Assembly: GCF_030268065.1 (NCBI RefSeq)
Contig: NZ_BSDD01000003.1
Coordinates: forward strand, 434,001-498,000
DNA: 64,000 bases
Origin: Geothrix rubra
GTDB taxonomy: Bacteria > Acidobacteriota > Holophagae > Holophagales > Holophagaceae
Direction: 5' to 3'
Shown piece after piece: positions 8,980 through 17,550 of the stretch. The notes beneath the pieces are model-generated. The model saw only the letters and a program-made list of their open reading frames with translations. It was not told where the DNA came from and ran no database searches. Within the stretch, counting starts at the first letter, position 1. Each line of letters starts with the position of its first letter. The position numbers and the translations under genes were made by a program.

Positions 8980-10086
8980 ATGTCCGACCTGGAACTCCAG
9001 CCCCTCGCCCCCCGCCGCCGCACCCGCCAGATCCTGGTGGGCAAGGTGCCCGTGGGCGGGGACGCTCCCATCACCGTCCAGAGCATGACCAAGACGGACA
9101 CCCGCGATGTCGAGGCCACGGTCCACCAGATCTACGACTACGCCGGCGCCGGCTGCGAGATCGTCCGCGTGAGCGTGCCCACCAAGAAGGCCGGCGAGGT
9201 CTTCCACGAGATCTGCGCCCGCAGCCCCATCCCCGTGGTGGCCGACATCCACTTCGACTACCGCCTGGCCCTGGTGGCCGCCGACGGCGGCGCCGCCTGC
9301 CTCCGGATCAACCCCGGCAACATCGGCGGCCAGGACCGCGTGCGGGCCGTCGTGGACAAGGCCGGCGAGAAGGGCATCCCCATCCGCATCGGGGTGAACG
9401 GCGGCAGCCTGGAGAAGGACCTGCTGGAGAAGTTCGGCACCGCCACGCCGGAGGCCATGGTGGAGAGCGCCCTGCGCCACATCGAGGTGCTGGAGCGCGA
9501 GGGCTTCCACGACATCAAGATCAGCCTCAAGGCCAGCGACGTGGTCCGCACCGTGCAGGCCTACCGCCTGCTGGCGAAGCAGGTGGACTACCCCTTCCAC
9601 CTGGGCATCACCGAGGCGGGCACCCCCTTCGGCGGCACCATCCGCTCCAGCGTGGGCATGGGCATCCTGCTGGCCGAGGGCATCGGCGACACCATCCGCG
9701 TCTCCCTCACCGGCGACGGCGAGGACGAGTGCCGTGTCGGGCACGAGATGCTCCGCTCCCTGGGCCTGCGCTCGGGCGGGTTCCGCATGGTGAGCTGCCC
9801 CAGCTGCGGCCGGGTGCAGATCGACCTCAACCGCGTGGCGAACGAGATCGAGGAGGGCCTCAAGGCCATCAACCACGAGAACATCACCTACGCGGTGATG
9901 GGCTGCGTGGTGAACGGCCCCGGCGAGGCCAAGGACGCCGATCTCGGCGTGGCCGGCGGCGCCGGCGAAGGCCTCATCTACCGCAAGGGCGAGCTCATCC
10001 GGAAGGTGAAGGAGGAGGACCTCGTCCCCGCCTTCCTGGAGGAGGCCCGCAAGGTCAAGGCCGAGGCCGATGCGGCGAAGGCCTAG
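8980..10086 (+). CDS. ispG: 4-hydroxy-3-methylbut-2-en-1-yl diphosphate synthase IspG (GcpE)
   Basis: 368 residues. IspG is the [4Fe-4S] enzyme of the MEP isoprenoid pathway that converts MEcPP to HMBPP. The sequence has the typical N-terminal VGKVPVGGDAPITVQSMT, the TIM-barrel body and the C-terminal cluster-binding segment with CPSCGR and GCVVNGPGEAKDADLG, which supply the three cysteines and the conserved Glu region. The ATG at 8980 (site GAGG) is preferred over an upstream in-frame TTG. yidD follows after one base. Confidence 0.98.
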   Translation: MSDLELQPLAPRRRTRQILVGKVPVGGDAPITVQSMTKTDTRDVEATVHQIYDYAGAGCEIVRVSVPTKKAGEVFHEICARSPIPVVADIHFDYRLALVAADGGAACLRINPGNIGGQDRVRAVVDKAGEKGIPIRIGVNGGSLEKDLLEKFGTATPEAMVESALRHIEVLEREGFHDIKISLKASDVVRTVQAYRLLAKQVDYPFHLGITEAGTPFGGTIRSSVGMGILLAEGIGDTIRVSLTGDGEDECRVGHEMLRSLGLRSGGFRMVSCPSCGRVQIDLNRVANEIEEGLKAINHENITYAVMGCVVNGPGEAKDADLGVAGGAGEGLIYRKGELIRKVKEEDLVPAFLEEARKVKAEADAAKA

Positions 10087-10087
10087 C

Positions 10088-10384
10088 ATGATCGGCTGGG
10101 CGGCGGCGCATCCCCTCCTGGCCCTCGGCCTCTACCTGCTGCTGGAGGCCCTGCTGCCGGTGTGGCTCCAGCCTACCGCGTGGGTGCTCCGCGGCTCGAT
10201 CCGGGTGTACCAGCTGACCCTCTCCAGCCACCTGCCCACCCAGTGCAAGTTCACGCCCACCTGCAGCCACTACGGCCTGGAGGCCATCCGGAAGTACGGC
10301 ACCCTGCGCGGCGGCCTGCTCACCACCTGGCGGCTCCTCCGCTGCTCGCCGCTCACCCATGGCGGTGTGGACCCCGTTCCCTGA
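10088..10384 (+). CDS. yidD: Membrane protein insertion efficiency factor YidD
   Basis: 98 residues. It carries the diagnostic YidD segment C-K-F-x-P-T-C-S-x-Y (CKFTPTCSHYGLEAIRKYG) and the following LLTTWRLLRCSPL. An N-terminal hydrophobic helix is visible. The family is usually next to yidC/rnpA, but here it stands after ispG. The ATG at 10088 lies one base after the ispG stop; an alternative ATG at 10070 inside ispG is less likely. It is thought to assist YidC-dependent membrane protein insertion. Confidence 0.95.
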   Translation: MIGWAAAHPLLALGLYLLLEALLPVWLQPTAWVLRGSIRVYQLTLSSHLPTQCKFTPTCSHYGLEAIRKYGTLRGGLLTTWRLLRCSPLTHGGVDPVP

Positions 10385-10416
10385 TCTGTTCACCGCGCGG
10401 GGACATCAAGGCAACT

Positions 10417-10487
10417 GATCACCGCCAAGGCGCCAAGAAAAGCGAAAACGGCCGTTCTTGGCGTCCTTGGCGACTTGGCGGTGGATC
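10417..10487. repeat. CCAAG-type palindromic intergenic repeat, copy 1
   Basis: An imperfect long inverted repeat with arms GATCACCGCCAAG and CTTGGCGGTGGATC. Each arm contains iterated CGCCAAG / CTTGGCG units, separated by an A-rich loop. It shares its arms with copies at 53985-54068 and 57387-57469. It lies between yidD and the GlmS-like gene. Translation of one strand of the other copies gives a HRQDAKNAK-like peptide, which should not be annotated as coding. Confidence 0.85.
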
Positions 10488-10575
10488 TTTCATCCTTCCT
10501 CGGTTTGAAGGATTCCGGGAAACACACCAAGATGGTCGTTTGGACCGGCTCCGCGCCGGCCCGATGGAGCCGGCC

Positions 10576-13035
10576 ATGTGCGGAATCGTGTCCCTCTGCT
10601 ACGGAACCCCGAACCCCGCCCTGGGGCAGGAGGCCGGCGAGCTGCTGAAGCGGCTGGAGTACCGGGGCTACGACTCCACCGGCGCGGCCTTCATCGGCGC
10701 TGATCTGGGCATCCGCCTCCTCAAGAAAGTGGGCGCCCCCAGCCGCGTGGTGCCCGAGCTGGGCATCGACCGGGAATCCGGCCAGCGCTTCATCGGCCAG
10801 GTCCGCTGGGCCACCTACGGCGCCGTCACGGACGTGAACAGCCAGCCCCACCACACGCCCTGCAAGCTGCCCTTCGTGGGGGCCCACAACGGCAACATCT
10901 CCAACACCGACGCGCTGAAGCCCTACCTCTCCGCCCGGGGCCACAAGGTCGTGTCCGACAACGATGGGGAGATGATCACCCACCTCGCCGAGGACTTCTA
11001 CGCCGCCAACCTGGCCGATCCCGGCCCCGCCCTCGCCGCGGCGCGGAGCGCCCTCGCCTCAGCGGGCCTGGGGCTCGCCGTCCCCGACCAGGTCCTCCTG
11101 CTCATCGACGGGGCGCGGAAGGCCGATGCCAAGGCCGAGGGCTCCTACGCCGCGGCCTTCTCCGATCCGGCGGTGCCGGGCGTGGTGGCCGTGAAGTCGG
11201 GATCCTCCCTCTATGCCGGCATCGGCACGGACGCCCACGGCGACTTCGTGGTGGTGAGCAGCGACCTCACCTCAGTCCTCTCGAAGACCCGCATGCTCAT
11301 CCCGCTCACCGAGGGCGAGGGCCTCTGGTTCACCGAGCGGGAGTACCTGGTGTTCAGCCTCGGGAAGGAGCTCACCTTCTCCGTGCCCCGGCCCAAGCGC
11401 TCCAAGCTGAACGTAAGGGACACGGGCCTCCGGCCGCCCTTCCGCTACTTCATGGAGCAGGAGATCGCCTCCTCGCCCGACAACCTCGACGAGGTGCTGC
11501 GCTACTACTTCCGCTCCCCCGAGACGGACGGCCTGTTCGCCGCCTTCGAGGACCGGAAGGACCTCTGCAAGGCCCTCCTCGGGAAGGTGATGGCCCTCTA
11601 CGAAGTGCCGGCCGAGGCCTCCCTGGGCGCCGCCCTGGCGGCCCTCCTGGCCGATCCCGTGTACCGGGAGCTGGCCAGCCGCGTGAAGCCCCACCAGGAC
11701 GTGCTCCAGGCCTGGCGCGGCCATCCCGTCTCCGACGAACGGCAACTGCTGGCCGATCTCGCGCGGCTGGATCCCTCCGCCGGCGAGGCCCTGGCCCTCT
11801 TCGACCTGCTGCTGGTGTGGAAGAAGCGCCGCCGCGTCACGCGGCACCTCATGGAGCTGGTGCAGGCGATCCGCGAGTCCGGCAAGGAGGGCGGCCGGGT
11901 CTTCCTGGTGGCTTCCGGCACCTCGTACCATGCGGCCCTGGTGGCGGCCACCTTCTTCAACAGCCTCGCCGGCGTGGCCGTCTTCCCCTGCAATCCCGGC
12001 ATGTTCCGGTCCATGTACCTGAACGCCCTCAGCGCCCGTGATCTGCTCATCGGCATCACCCAGTCCGGCGAGACGAAGGACCTGGTGGACATCTTCCAGG
12101 ACGTGCGCACCCGCGTCCCCGGCCTGCGCCGCGTGTCGCTGGTGAACAACGAGAACAGCCGCATCCCCCAGGAGCTGTCGGAGTTCTACCTGCCCATCCT
12201 CTGCGGCCCCGAGATCGCCGTGGCCGCCACCAAGAGCTTCCTCAACCAGGTGGCCATCCTCTACGTGCTGGCGGCCTCCTTCTCGCTCACCGAGCGCAAG
12301 ATCGCCGAGAACCTGGGCCGCGCCAAGGACCTCATCCGCGAGACGCTGCGCCTGTCCGGGCCCGACATCGAGGAGGCCGCCCTCCGGCTCCACCTGGAAC
12401 CCTCGCTCCACATCCTCGGCACCGGCCTCATCGGGCTGGCCCGCGAGGGCGCCCTGAAGATCCGCGAGGTGGTGCTCAACCATGCCGAGGGGTACGACGC
12501 GGCGGAGTTCAAGCACGGCCCCAACACCATCCTGGGCAAGAACACGCTCTTCTCCGTGCAGGACCTGGCGGGCCTGCTGGAGGTCTACGAGCAGCACCGG
12601 GACGGCCGCCCCTTCGCGGGCGGGCTCGAGTCCCTGAAGGCCTGGCCCGAGCTTGTCGAGACGCGGTTCTCCAACTACCCCCTGCTCTTCGTGTGCCCCA
12701 GCGAGGAGCGCGACGTCCGCATCACCATCAGCCAGATCCACACCCACAAGATCCGCGGCGCGGACATCCTCCTCATCGCCGAGAAGAACCCGGAATTGGC
12801 GCTGGCCGTCTCCGGCAGGCCCATGGGCCAGGACCGCTACTGGTCGAAGGTCCTGGAGGTGCCCTTCTCGGGGGACCCCAACCTCTTCGTCTTCACGGCC
12901 TCCGTGGTCCTCCAGCGCCTGGCCTTCCGCATGTCCGTCCTGAAGATGGAGTACCTGGACGGCCTCGGCGTGGCCGACCACGGCGTCCATCCCGACGCCC
13001 CCAAGAACGTCTCCAAGTCCATCACCGTGGACTGA
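10576..13035 (+). CDS. Long GlmS-like protein: class II glutamine amidotransferase plus tandem SIS domains
   Basis: 819 residues, about 200 more than standard GlmS. MCGIVSL at the start exposes Cys2 as the glutaminase nucleophile, and EYRGYDSTG, RWATYG and HNGNISN match the amidotransferase domain (about 2-290). After FMEQEI (about 293) there is an extra helical stretch (about 315-430) not present in GlmS. Two SIS domains follow, with GTSYHA (about 447), TQSGETKDL, GPEIAVAATKSF, EFKHGP and the terminal PKNVSKSITVD. It is probably a glutamine-dependent sugar-phosphate aminotransferase (glucosamine-6-phosphate synthase or a paralogue). An ATG 12 bp upstream would hide Cys2, so 10576 is preferred. 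Confidence 0.85.
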   Translation: MCGIVSLCYGTPNPALGQEAGELLKRLEYRGYDSTGAAFIGADLGIRLLKKVGAPSRVVPELGIDRESGQRFIGQVRWATYGAVTDVNSQPHHTPCKLPFVGAHNGNISNTDALKPYLSARGHKVVSDNDGEMITHLAEDFYAANLADPGPALAAARSALASAGLGLAVPDQVLLLIDGARKADAKAEGSYAAAFSDPAVPGVVAVKSGSSLYAGIGTDAHGDFVVVSSDLTSVLSKTRMLIPLTEGEGLWFTEREYLVFSLGKELTFSVPRPKRSKLNVRDTGLRPPFRYFMEQEIASSPDNLDEVLRYYFRSPETDGLFAAFEDRKDLCKALLGKVMALYEVPAEASLGAALAALLADPVYRELASRVKPHQDVLQAWRGHPVSDERQLLADLARLDPSAGEALALFDLLLVWKKRRRVTRHLMELVQAIRESGKEGGRVFLVASGTSYHAALVAATFFNSLAGVAVFPCNPGMFRSMYLNALSARDLLIGITQSGETKDLVDIFQDVRTRVPGLRRVSLVNNENSRIPQELSEFYLPILCGPEIAVAATKSFLNQVAILYVLAASFSLTERKIAENLGRAKDLIRETLRLSGPDIEEAALRLHLEPSLHILGTGLIGLAREGALKIREVVLNHAEGYDAAEFKHGPNTILGKNTLFSVQDLAGLLEVYEQHRDGRPFAGGLESLKAWPELVETRFSNYPLLFVCPSEERDVRITISQIHTHKIRGADILLIAEKNPELALAVSGRPMGQDRYWSKVLEVPFSGDPNLFVFTASVVLQRLAFRMSVLKMEYLDGLGVADHGVHPDAPKNVSKSITVD

Positions 13036-13175
13036 AATCAAACGACTTGTAGGGTCGACGGCCCGGGGCTCCACTTTATTTAGGAAAACCAGACCGTTTT
13101 AGTATGACTTGTGACCCCCGCCACCCCCCGCCTGCCCCACCTTGAGGTCGGGGCCCTGCCCCGCGAGGAGATCCC

Positions 13176-13892
13176 ATGACCCCGGACCTGCAGACCAAGC
13201 TGGGCGAGCTGGTGCTCGAGCGCCCCGAGACCATGCGCTACTTCGAGGGCCTCGGCCTCGACTACTGCTGCGGCGGCCACCGCAGCCTGGGGGAGGCCTG
13301 CGCCAGCGCCGGCCTGCAGACCGAAGCCGTCCTGGCGGGCCTCGCCACCCTGGAGGATCCCGCCGCCGGAACGCCCTCGCTCCAGGCCTGGACCCAGGCC
13401 ACCCTGGCGGCGCTCATCGGCCACATCGTGCCCACGCACCACGACTACCTTCGCCGGGAACTGCCGCGCCTGAAGGGGCTCCTCGACAAGGTGCAGGCCG
13501 CCCATGGGCCCCGCCACCCGGAGCTGGAGCGGGTGGGGGAGATCTTCGCCGCCCTCTACGCCGACCTGCTGCCCCACCTCATGAAGGAGGAGCAGATCCT
13601 GTTCCCCTTCATCATCCGCATGGAGCGGGGCGAGATGGGCGGAGCCTGCTTCGGCAGCGTCCAGAGCCCCATCCGCGTGATGGAGGTGGAGCACGAGGCC
13701 GTGGGCGTCCTGCTGGCCGAGCTGCGCCAGCTCACCTGGGCCTACACGACCCCCGCGGACGGTTGCGCCACCTTCCGGGCCCTCTACCTGGGCCTGGAGG
13801 AGCTGGAACGGGACCTGCACCTGCACATCACGCTGGAGAACCAGATCCTCCATCCCCGGGCCCGCGCCCTGGAAGCGGCCCTGCAGGCCTGA
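13176..13892 (+). CDS. ric: Iron-sulfur cluster repair di-iron protein RIC (ScdA/YtfE family)
   Basis: 238 residues. The N-terminal ScdA_N domain has LGLDYCCGGHRSLGEAC, and the rest is a hemerythrin-like four-helix domain with spaced His/Glu ligands (HIVPTHHDYLRREL, LLPHLMKEEQILFP, MEVEHEAVG, HLHITLENQILHPRA). RIC proteins repair Fe-S clusters damaged by nitric oxide or oxidants. The gene is preceded by an AT-richer stretch (13050-13110) likely holding its promoter, and by CGAGGAG before the ATG. A strong hairpin follows it. A sigma-54 activator of FhlA/NorR type is encoded 3.6 kb away, but a regulatory link is not shown. Confidence 0.95.
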   Translation: MTPDLQTKLGELVLERPETMRYFEGLGLDYCCGGHRSLGEACASAGLQTEAVLAGLATLEDPAAGTPSLQAWTQATLAALIGHIVPTHHDYLRRELPRLKGLLDKVQAAHGPRHPELERVGEIFAALYADLLPHLMKEEQILFPFIIRMERGEMGGACFGSVQSPIRVMEVEHEAVGVLLAELRQLTWAYTTPADGCATFRALYLGLEELERDLHLHITLENQILHPRARALEAALQA

Positions 13893-13904
13893 TCCAGCGC
13901 GGCG

Positions 13905-14123
13905 TCAGCCCGCGTCCTGCACGGACCAGCGGTCCGTGCAGCCGTGGCTCTCCACCACGTGCCGGGCCCGGCGCAGCTTCAGCGTGTGCTGCACGGTCTG
14001 CATGACGGTGAAGAGGGCATCCTGGATGCCCAGCCGGGCCAGGTCCGCCGCCGTGAACCAGGCCACGCCGTCGTGGTCCTTCCGGGACGCATGATCCGCC
14101 AGGATCCGATCGGTGATGCCCAC
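13905..14123 (-). CDS. Small protein of unknown function (72 aa)
   Basis: A 72-residue reading frame with GTG start, preceded by GGGAGG at 5-6 bp. Codon third positions are strongly G/C like the neighbours, which supports it being real. It has no signal peptide or membrane segment. The sequence contains GVAWFTAADLARLGIQDALF and a single Cys near the end. I do not recognise a family. It is divergent from plsC and its 3' end overlaps the hairpin that follows ric, so the last dozen codons are constrained by that palindrome. Confidence 0.5.
   Translation of the reverse strand: MGITDRILADHASRKDHDGVAWFTAADLARLGIQDALFTVMQTVQHTLKLRRARHVVESHGCTDRWSVQDAG
13917..13941 (+). terminator. Perfect 11-bp hairpin after ric, likely terminator
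   Basis: CTGCACGGACC and GGTCCGTGCAG are perfect inverted repeats around a 3-nt loop, 24 bp after the ric stop. There is no T-tract. It also lies within the 3' end of the small minus-strand gene. Confidence 0.55.
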
Positions 14124-14169
14124 GGGAACCTCCCTGCCTTGATAGCCTGGATACCACAGGGGGGGACGC

Positions 14170-14907
14170 GTGGCCAACTGGCGGAATACGAGGCTCGGCG
14201 GATTTGTGATGGCGGTCTGGGCCGGACTGATGGTCCCCTGCACCGTCATCGGCATCCTCCTGGCCGTTCCCTTCCTCGGTCCCCGGCGCGCCTTCTTCAC
14301 CGTGGGCCCCTGGTATGCCCGGAGCGTGGGCTGGTTCTGCCGCGTGCCCATCACCCTCCACGGCTGGGACCAGCTCCCGGCGGACATCCGGGAGGGGCGC
14401 CAGCCGGTGATCTTCATGTCCAACCACGAGAGCCAGCTGGACCCGCCTGTGCTCATCGGGGTCCTGCCCCTGCCCGCGGTGTACATCGCCAAGAAGGAGG
14501 TGAAGTACCTCCCCTTCGTCGGCTGGGCGGCCATGGTGGCCGGCGTCATCTTCATCGACCGCCGGGACCGGGAACGGGCCATCCGGAGCATCCACGCGGC
14601 GGCCCTGGAGATCCGCGGCGGCAAGAACGTGGTCATCTTCCCCGAGGGCACCCGCAGCCCCACGGGGCGGCTGCTGCCCTTCAAGAAGGGCGGCTTCGCC
14701 CTGGCGCAGGAGGCCGGCGTCCCCATCGTGCCCCTGGCCACCCTGGGCGGCTTCCAGGTGCTGCCCCGGGGAAGCGCCCTGATCCGGCCTGGCCGCTACG
14801 AGGTGCATGTGGGCGCGCCGGTGGAGGCCTCGGCCTACGCGGAGCGGGACGCCCTCGCGGAGGAGGTGCGCCGCCGGATCGAGGTGCTGATCTCCGGAGC
14901 CCGGTAG
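14170..14907 (+). CDS. plsC: 1-acyl-sn-glycerol-3-phosphate acyltransferase (PlsC family)
   Basis: 245 residues. An N-terminal membrane helix is followed by the acyltransferase motifs: NHESQLDPPVL (the HX4D motif in the form H-E-S-Q-L-D), FIDRRDRERA, and FPEGTRSPTG. These define the PlsC family, which adds the second acyl chain to lysophosphatidic acid at the inner membrane. The GTG start at 14170 is preceded by a G-run; an ATG at 14209 is an alternative. It is convergent with the kinase gene. Confidence 0.92.
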   Translation: MANWRNTRLGGFVMAVWAGLMVPCTVIGILLAVPFLGPRRAFFTVGPWYARSVGWFCRVPITLHGWDQLPADIREGRQPVIFMSNHESQLDPPVLIGVLPLPAVYIAKKEVKYLPFVGWAAMVAGVIFIDRRDRERAIRSIHAAALEIRGGKNVVIFPEGTRSPTGRLLPFKKGGFALAQEAGVPIVPLATLGGFQVLPRGSALIRPGRYEVHVGAPVEASAYAERDALAEEVRRRIEVLISGAR

Positions 14908-14919
14908 CCCGGGGCCCGC

Positions 14920-17442
14920 TCAGCGGAAGATCGGATCCTGCTGGGCCACCCGCCGCTTCCCGGGGTGCAGGCGGTCCGCCAGGTCCACCAGCTGCTGGGC
15001 CTCGGCGGCGGCACCCAGGCGCGCGGCGGCCCGGGCCATGAAGTAGAGGTTCACGGAGAGCACCCGCTTCTCGTTGTGCTTCTTGGCGGCGAGATCCGAG
15101 GCCAGGGTGCGCTGACGGAAGGCCTCGAACAGGGCCAGGGCCCCCGGACCGTCCCCCGCGGCGGCCCGGCCCAGGCCCGCGAGGAGGACGGCGCTGGAAT
15201 GCTCCGGCGGCCAGGCGCCCGCCAGGGCCTTCACATCGGCGACCACCTCGGCCCGGTCGCCCTGGTCCCAGGCGGCCACCGCCAGGAGGCTGCGCAGCAC
15301 GTTGGAATTGGGGACCTCGCGCAGGCCGGCGCGGAGACGGGCCTCGGCCTCCGCGGGCCGCCCCATCCAGAGCAGCGCGTCGGCGGCGGTGACGTAGGCG
15401 TACTCCGCCGCGGGGCGGAGGGCGATGGCCCGGTCGGCGTGCAGCAGGGCGGGCGGCAGGTCGCCGTCGTTCTGCAGCAGCACGCCATAGCGGTGGTGGG
15501 CCTGCCAGTCGTCCGGGAAGAGGCTGAGGGCCTTCTCGAAGTAGCGGCGGGCGGCCTGGTGGTTCTCCTCGCCGTCGAGCCCCGCGAAGACATCCGCCAG
15601 CACGTCGTAGGCCTTGTGGTCCGCCGGATCGAGGCGCACCGCCTGGAGGGCCATGCGGCTGGCGCCCTCCAGGTCACCCAGGCGCAGCAGGATGGAGCCC
15701 AGGGCGCGGTAGGAGTTGGGCGCGCTGGGATCCAGGGCCAGGGCCTCCTGGGCGGCCTGGCGGGCCTGGCGGAGGAGCGCCTGGCCCTCCTCGAAGCGGC
15801 CCTGGCTGAGGGCCTTGGTGACGCCGAACTCCGCCAGGGTCCAGGCGTACTCGGCCCGGGCGGGGGCGTAGTTGGGCTCGATCTTGATGGCCGAGGCCAG
15901 GAGGTTGTGGGCCAGCTCGATGGAATCCTGGTTCCCCTCCGTGAGCACCTCCACGGCCTTGGTGTACAGCTCCCGGGTCCGGGGGTCCTTGGCCTGGGAA
16001 CCCGGCGCGGGGGCCGGCCCCTCCAGGCCCAGCTCGCGGGGGAGCCGCTGCTGCAGCTCGTCCTCCAGCTTCAGCTGGTCCGCCAGGGGGCGGTCCAGCT
16101 GGAACTGGCGCTGGGTGTTCCCGGACCGCGCCTCCACGACCCGGACGTTCATCCGGACCTGGCCGCCCACCACCTGGTAGCTGCCCAGGATCAGGGTGTC
16201 CGCCTTCAGCTCCCGGCCCAGGGCGCCCAGGGACCGCGGGGCCCGGCCCGGCGCATCGCCCAGCTGGTGCATCGCCTCCACCACCCGCAGGCGGTCCACC
16301 ACCAGCAGGTCGTCCCGGCGCACCAGCCCGAAGGCCATGGCATCGGCGAAGCTGTTGCTGAGCCAGGCCTGGTCGGGGTTGGGCTGCAACTGCTCGAGGG
16401 GGAGCACGGCCACCACCCGCCGGCCCTGGGTGAAATCCATCGTGGAGGCGCGACGGGCCTCCCCGAGGGCGGTGCGCTCGCCCCGCCGCAGGAGCCAGGC
16501 GCCGCCCAGCCCACCGGCCACGAGGAGCACGGCGGCCCCCGCCCCCAGGACCAGGGGGCGGCGCAGGCGGGAGGCCGGCTTCAGGTGGCGGACGGTGGCG
16601 GTGGGGATGTCCTCCGTGAGGCCGCCCCAGAGGGTCTGGAGGTTGGGGAACCGGTCCTGGGGCCGCTTGCTCACCAGGCGGTGGATGGCGTCCTGGAGGG
16701 TCCGCGGCAGGTCGGGCCGGACCTCCGACAGGGGGCGCGGTTCGTCCCGGGTGACGGCGTAGAGCGTGTCCACGAGGCTGGCCCGCAGGAAGGGATGGGT
16801 GCCCGTGGCCAGCTCGTAGAGCACCACCCCGAGGCTGAACTGGTCCGACTGGCCGGTGAGGGCCTGCCCGTTGGCCTGCTCCGGGCTCATGTAGGCGGGC
16901 GTGCCCTGGGAGTAGCCGGGGGCGGTGCGCTCCACCAGGGTGGTGTGGTGCGACGTCGCGCCCACGGGCAGGTCGTCGCCCCCCCGGCGCGCGATCCCGA
17001 AGTCCAGGATCTTGAGCTGGCCGTCCTCCGTGAGGAGGAGGTTCTCGGGCTTGATGTCCCGGTGGACGATGCCCTTCTGGTGGGCGTGCCAGAGGGCCGA
17101 CGCCGCCTGCCGGGCCAGGGCATGGAGATCGGCGGCCTCCATGGGCGGTCCCACGAGGGAGCGCAGGGTGCGTCCCTCCACCAGCTCCATGGCGATGTAG
17201 GGCAGGCCGTCGACCTCCCCCGCGTCATAGATGTGGGCGATGTTCGGGTGGTTCAGCTGGCAGGCCAGCTTGGCCTCGCCGATGAGGGCCCGGCGCCGGA
17301 GGTCGTCGGCGTCCTTGAGGATCTTGAGGGCGACCTCCCGCTCCAGGCGCAGGTCCAGGGCCTTCCAGACCTCGCCCATGGCCCCCTCGCCAAGGCGGGC
17401 CAGCAGACGGTAGGAACCGAAGTGCGAGGAGTCGGGGGACAA
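14920..17442 (-). CDS. Serine/threonine protein kinase with TolB-like and TPR domains
   Basis: 840 residues. The kinase domain (about 9-275) shows [36 protein letters not shown] and [10 protein letters not shown], so all catalytic residues are present. A single membrane segment follows (about 295-318, [14 protein letters not shown]). Next come a TolB-like segment (VAVLPLEQL...[10 protein letters not shown]) and a long array of TPR helices to the C-terminus. This architecture is common in Acidobacteriota and Myxococcota signalling proteins. The start is TTG; no in-frame ATG or GTG was found close upstream. It is transcribed divergently from the sigma-54 activator. Confidence 0.93.
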   Translation of the reverse strand: MSPDSSHFGSYRLLARLGEGAMGEVWKALDLRLEREVALKILKDADDLRRRALIGEAKLACQLNHPNIAHIYDAGEVDGLPYIAMELVEGRTLRSLVGPPMEAADLHALARQAASALWHAHQKGIVHRDIKPENLLLTEDGQLKILDFGIARRGGDDLPVGATSHHTTLVERTAPGYSQGTPAYMSPEQANGQALTGQSDQFSLGVVLYELATGTHPFLRASLVDTLYAVTRDEPRPLSEVRPDLPRTLQDAIHRLVSKRPQDRFPNLQTLWGGLTEDIPTATVRHLKPASRLRRPLVLGAGAAVLLVAGGLGGAWLLRRGERTALGEARRASTMDFTQGRRVVAVLPLEQLQPNPDQAWLSNSFADAMAFGLVRRDDLLVVDRLRVVEAMHQLGDAPGRAPRSLGALGRELKADTLILGSYQVVGGQVRMNVRVVEARSGNTQRQFQLDRPLADQLKLEDELQQRLPRELGLEGPAPAPGSQAKDPRTRELYTKAVEVLTEGNQDSIELAHNLLASAIKIEPNYAPARAEYAWTLAEFGVTKALSQGRFEEGQALLRQARQAAQEALALDPSAPNSYRALGSILLRLGDLEGASRMALQAVRLDPADHKAYDVLADVFAGLDGEENHQAARRYFEKALSLFPDDWQAHHRYGVLLQNDGDLPPALLHADRAIALRPAAEYAYVTAADALLWMGRPAEAEARLRAGLREVPNSNVLRSLLAVAAWDQGDRAEVVADVKALAGAWPPEHSSAVLLAGLGRAAAGDGPGALALFEAFRQRTLASDLAAKKHNEKRVLSVNLYFMARAAARLGAAAEAQQLVDLADRLHPGKRRVAQQDPIFR

Positions 17443-17505
17443 GGGCCTGCCTGTGCGAGTGCGCCATTGTATCCGTCACCACCCCTGAGTGGACCGGGAA
17501 GGCGC

Positions 17506-17534
17506 TTGACCCCCGATCTCGACATATCGAGAAT
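17506..17534 (+). promoter_or_regulatory. Putative promoter with overlapping inverted-repeat operator
   Basis: TTGACC (17506-17511) and GAGAAT (17529-17534) are spaced 17 bp and resemble a sigma-70 promoter. The spacer and -10 region hold an inverted repeat TCTCGA-CATA-TCGAGA (17517-17532). Such placement would let a dimeric regulator block RNA polymerase. It lies 17 bp before the ATG of the sigma-54 activator gene. This is an inference from pattern only. Confidence 0.4.
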
Positions 17535-17550
17535 CAACCCGAGGCCGACC

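Noticed and set aside
6907-10089. Open frame of 1060 codons on the minus strand
   Set aside because: It runs antisense to flgD, flgE and ispG, which are well supported. Composition is biased (Gly, Val, His, Asp) as expected for a shadow frame.
10385-10575. A glmS ribozyme/riboswitch before the GlmS-like gene
   Set aside because: The leader is largely occupied by the palindromic repeat, and I could not see the conserved core of the glmS ribozyme. A covariance-model search would be needed to exclude it fully.
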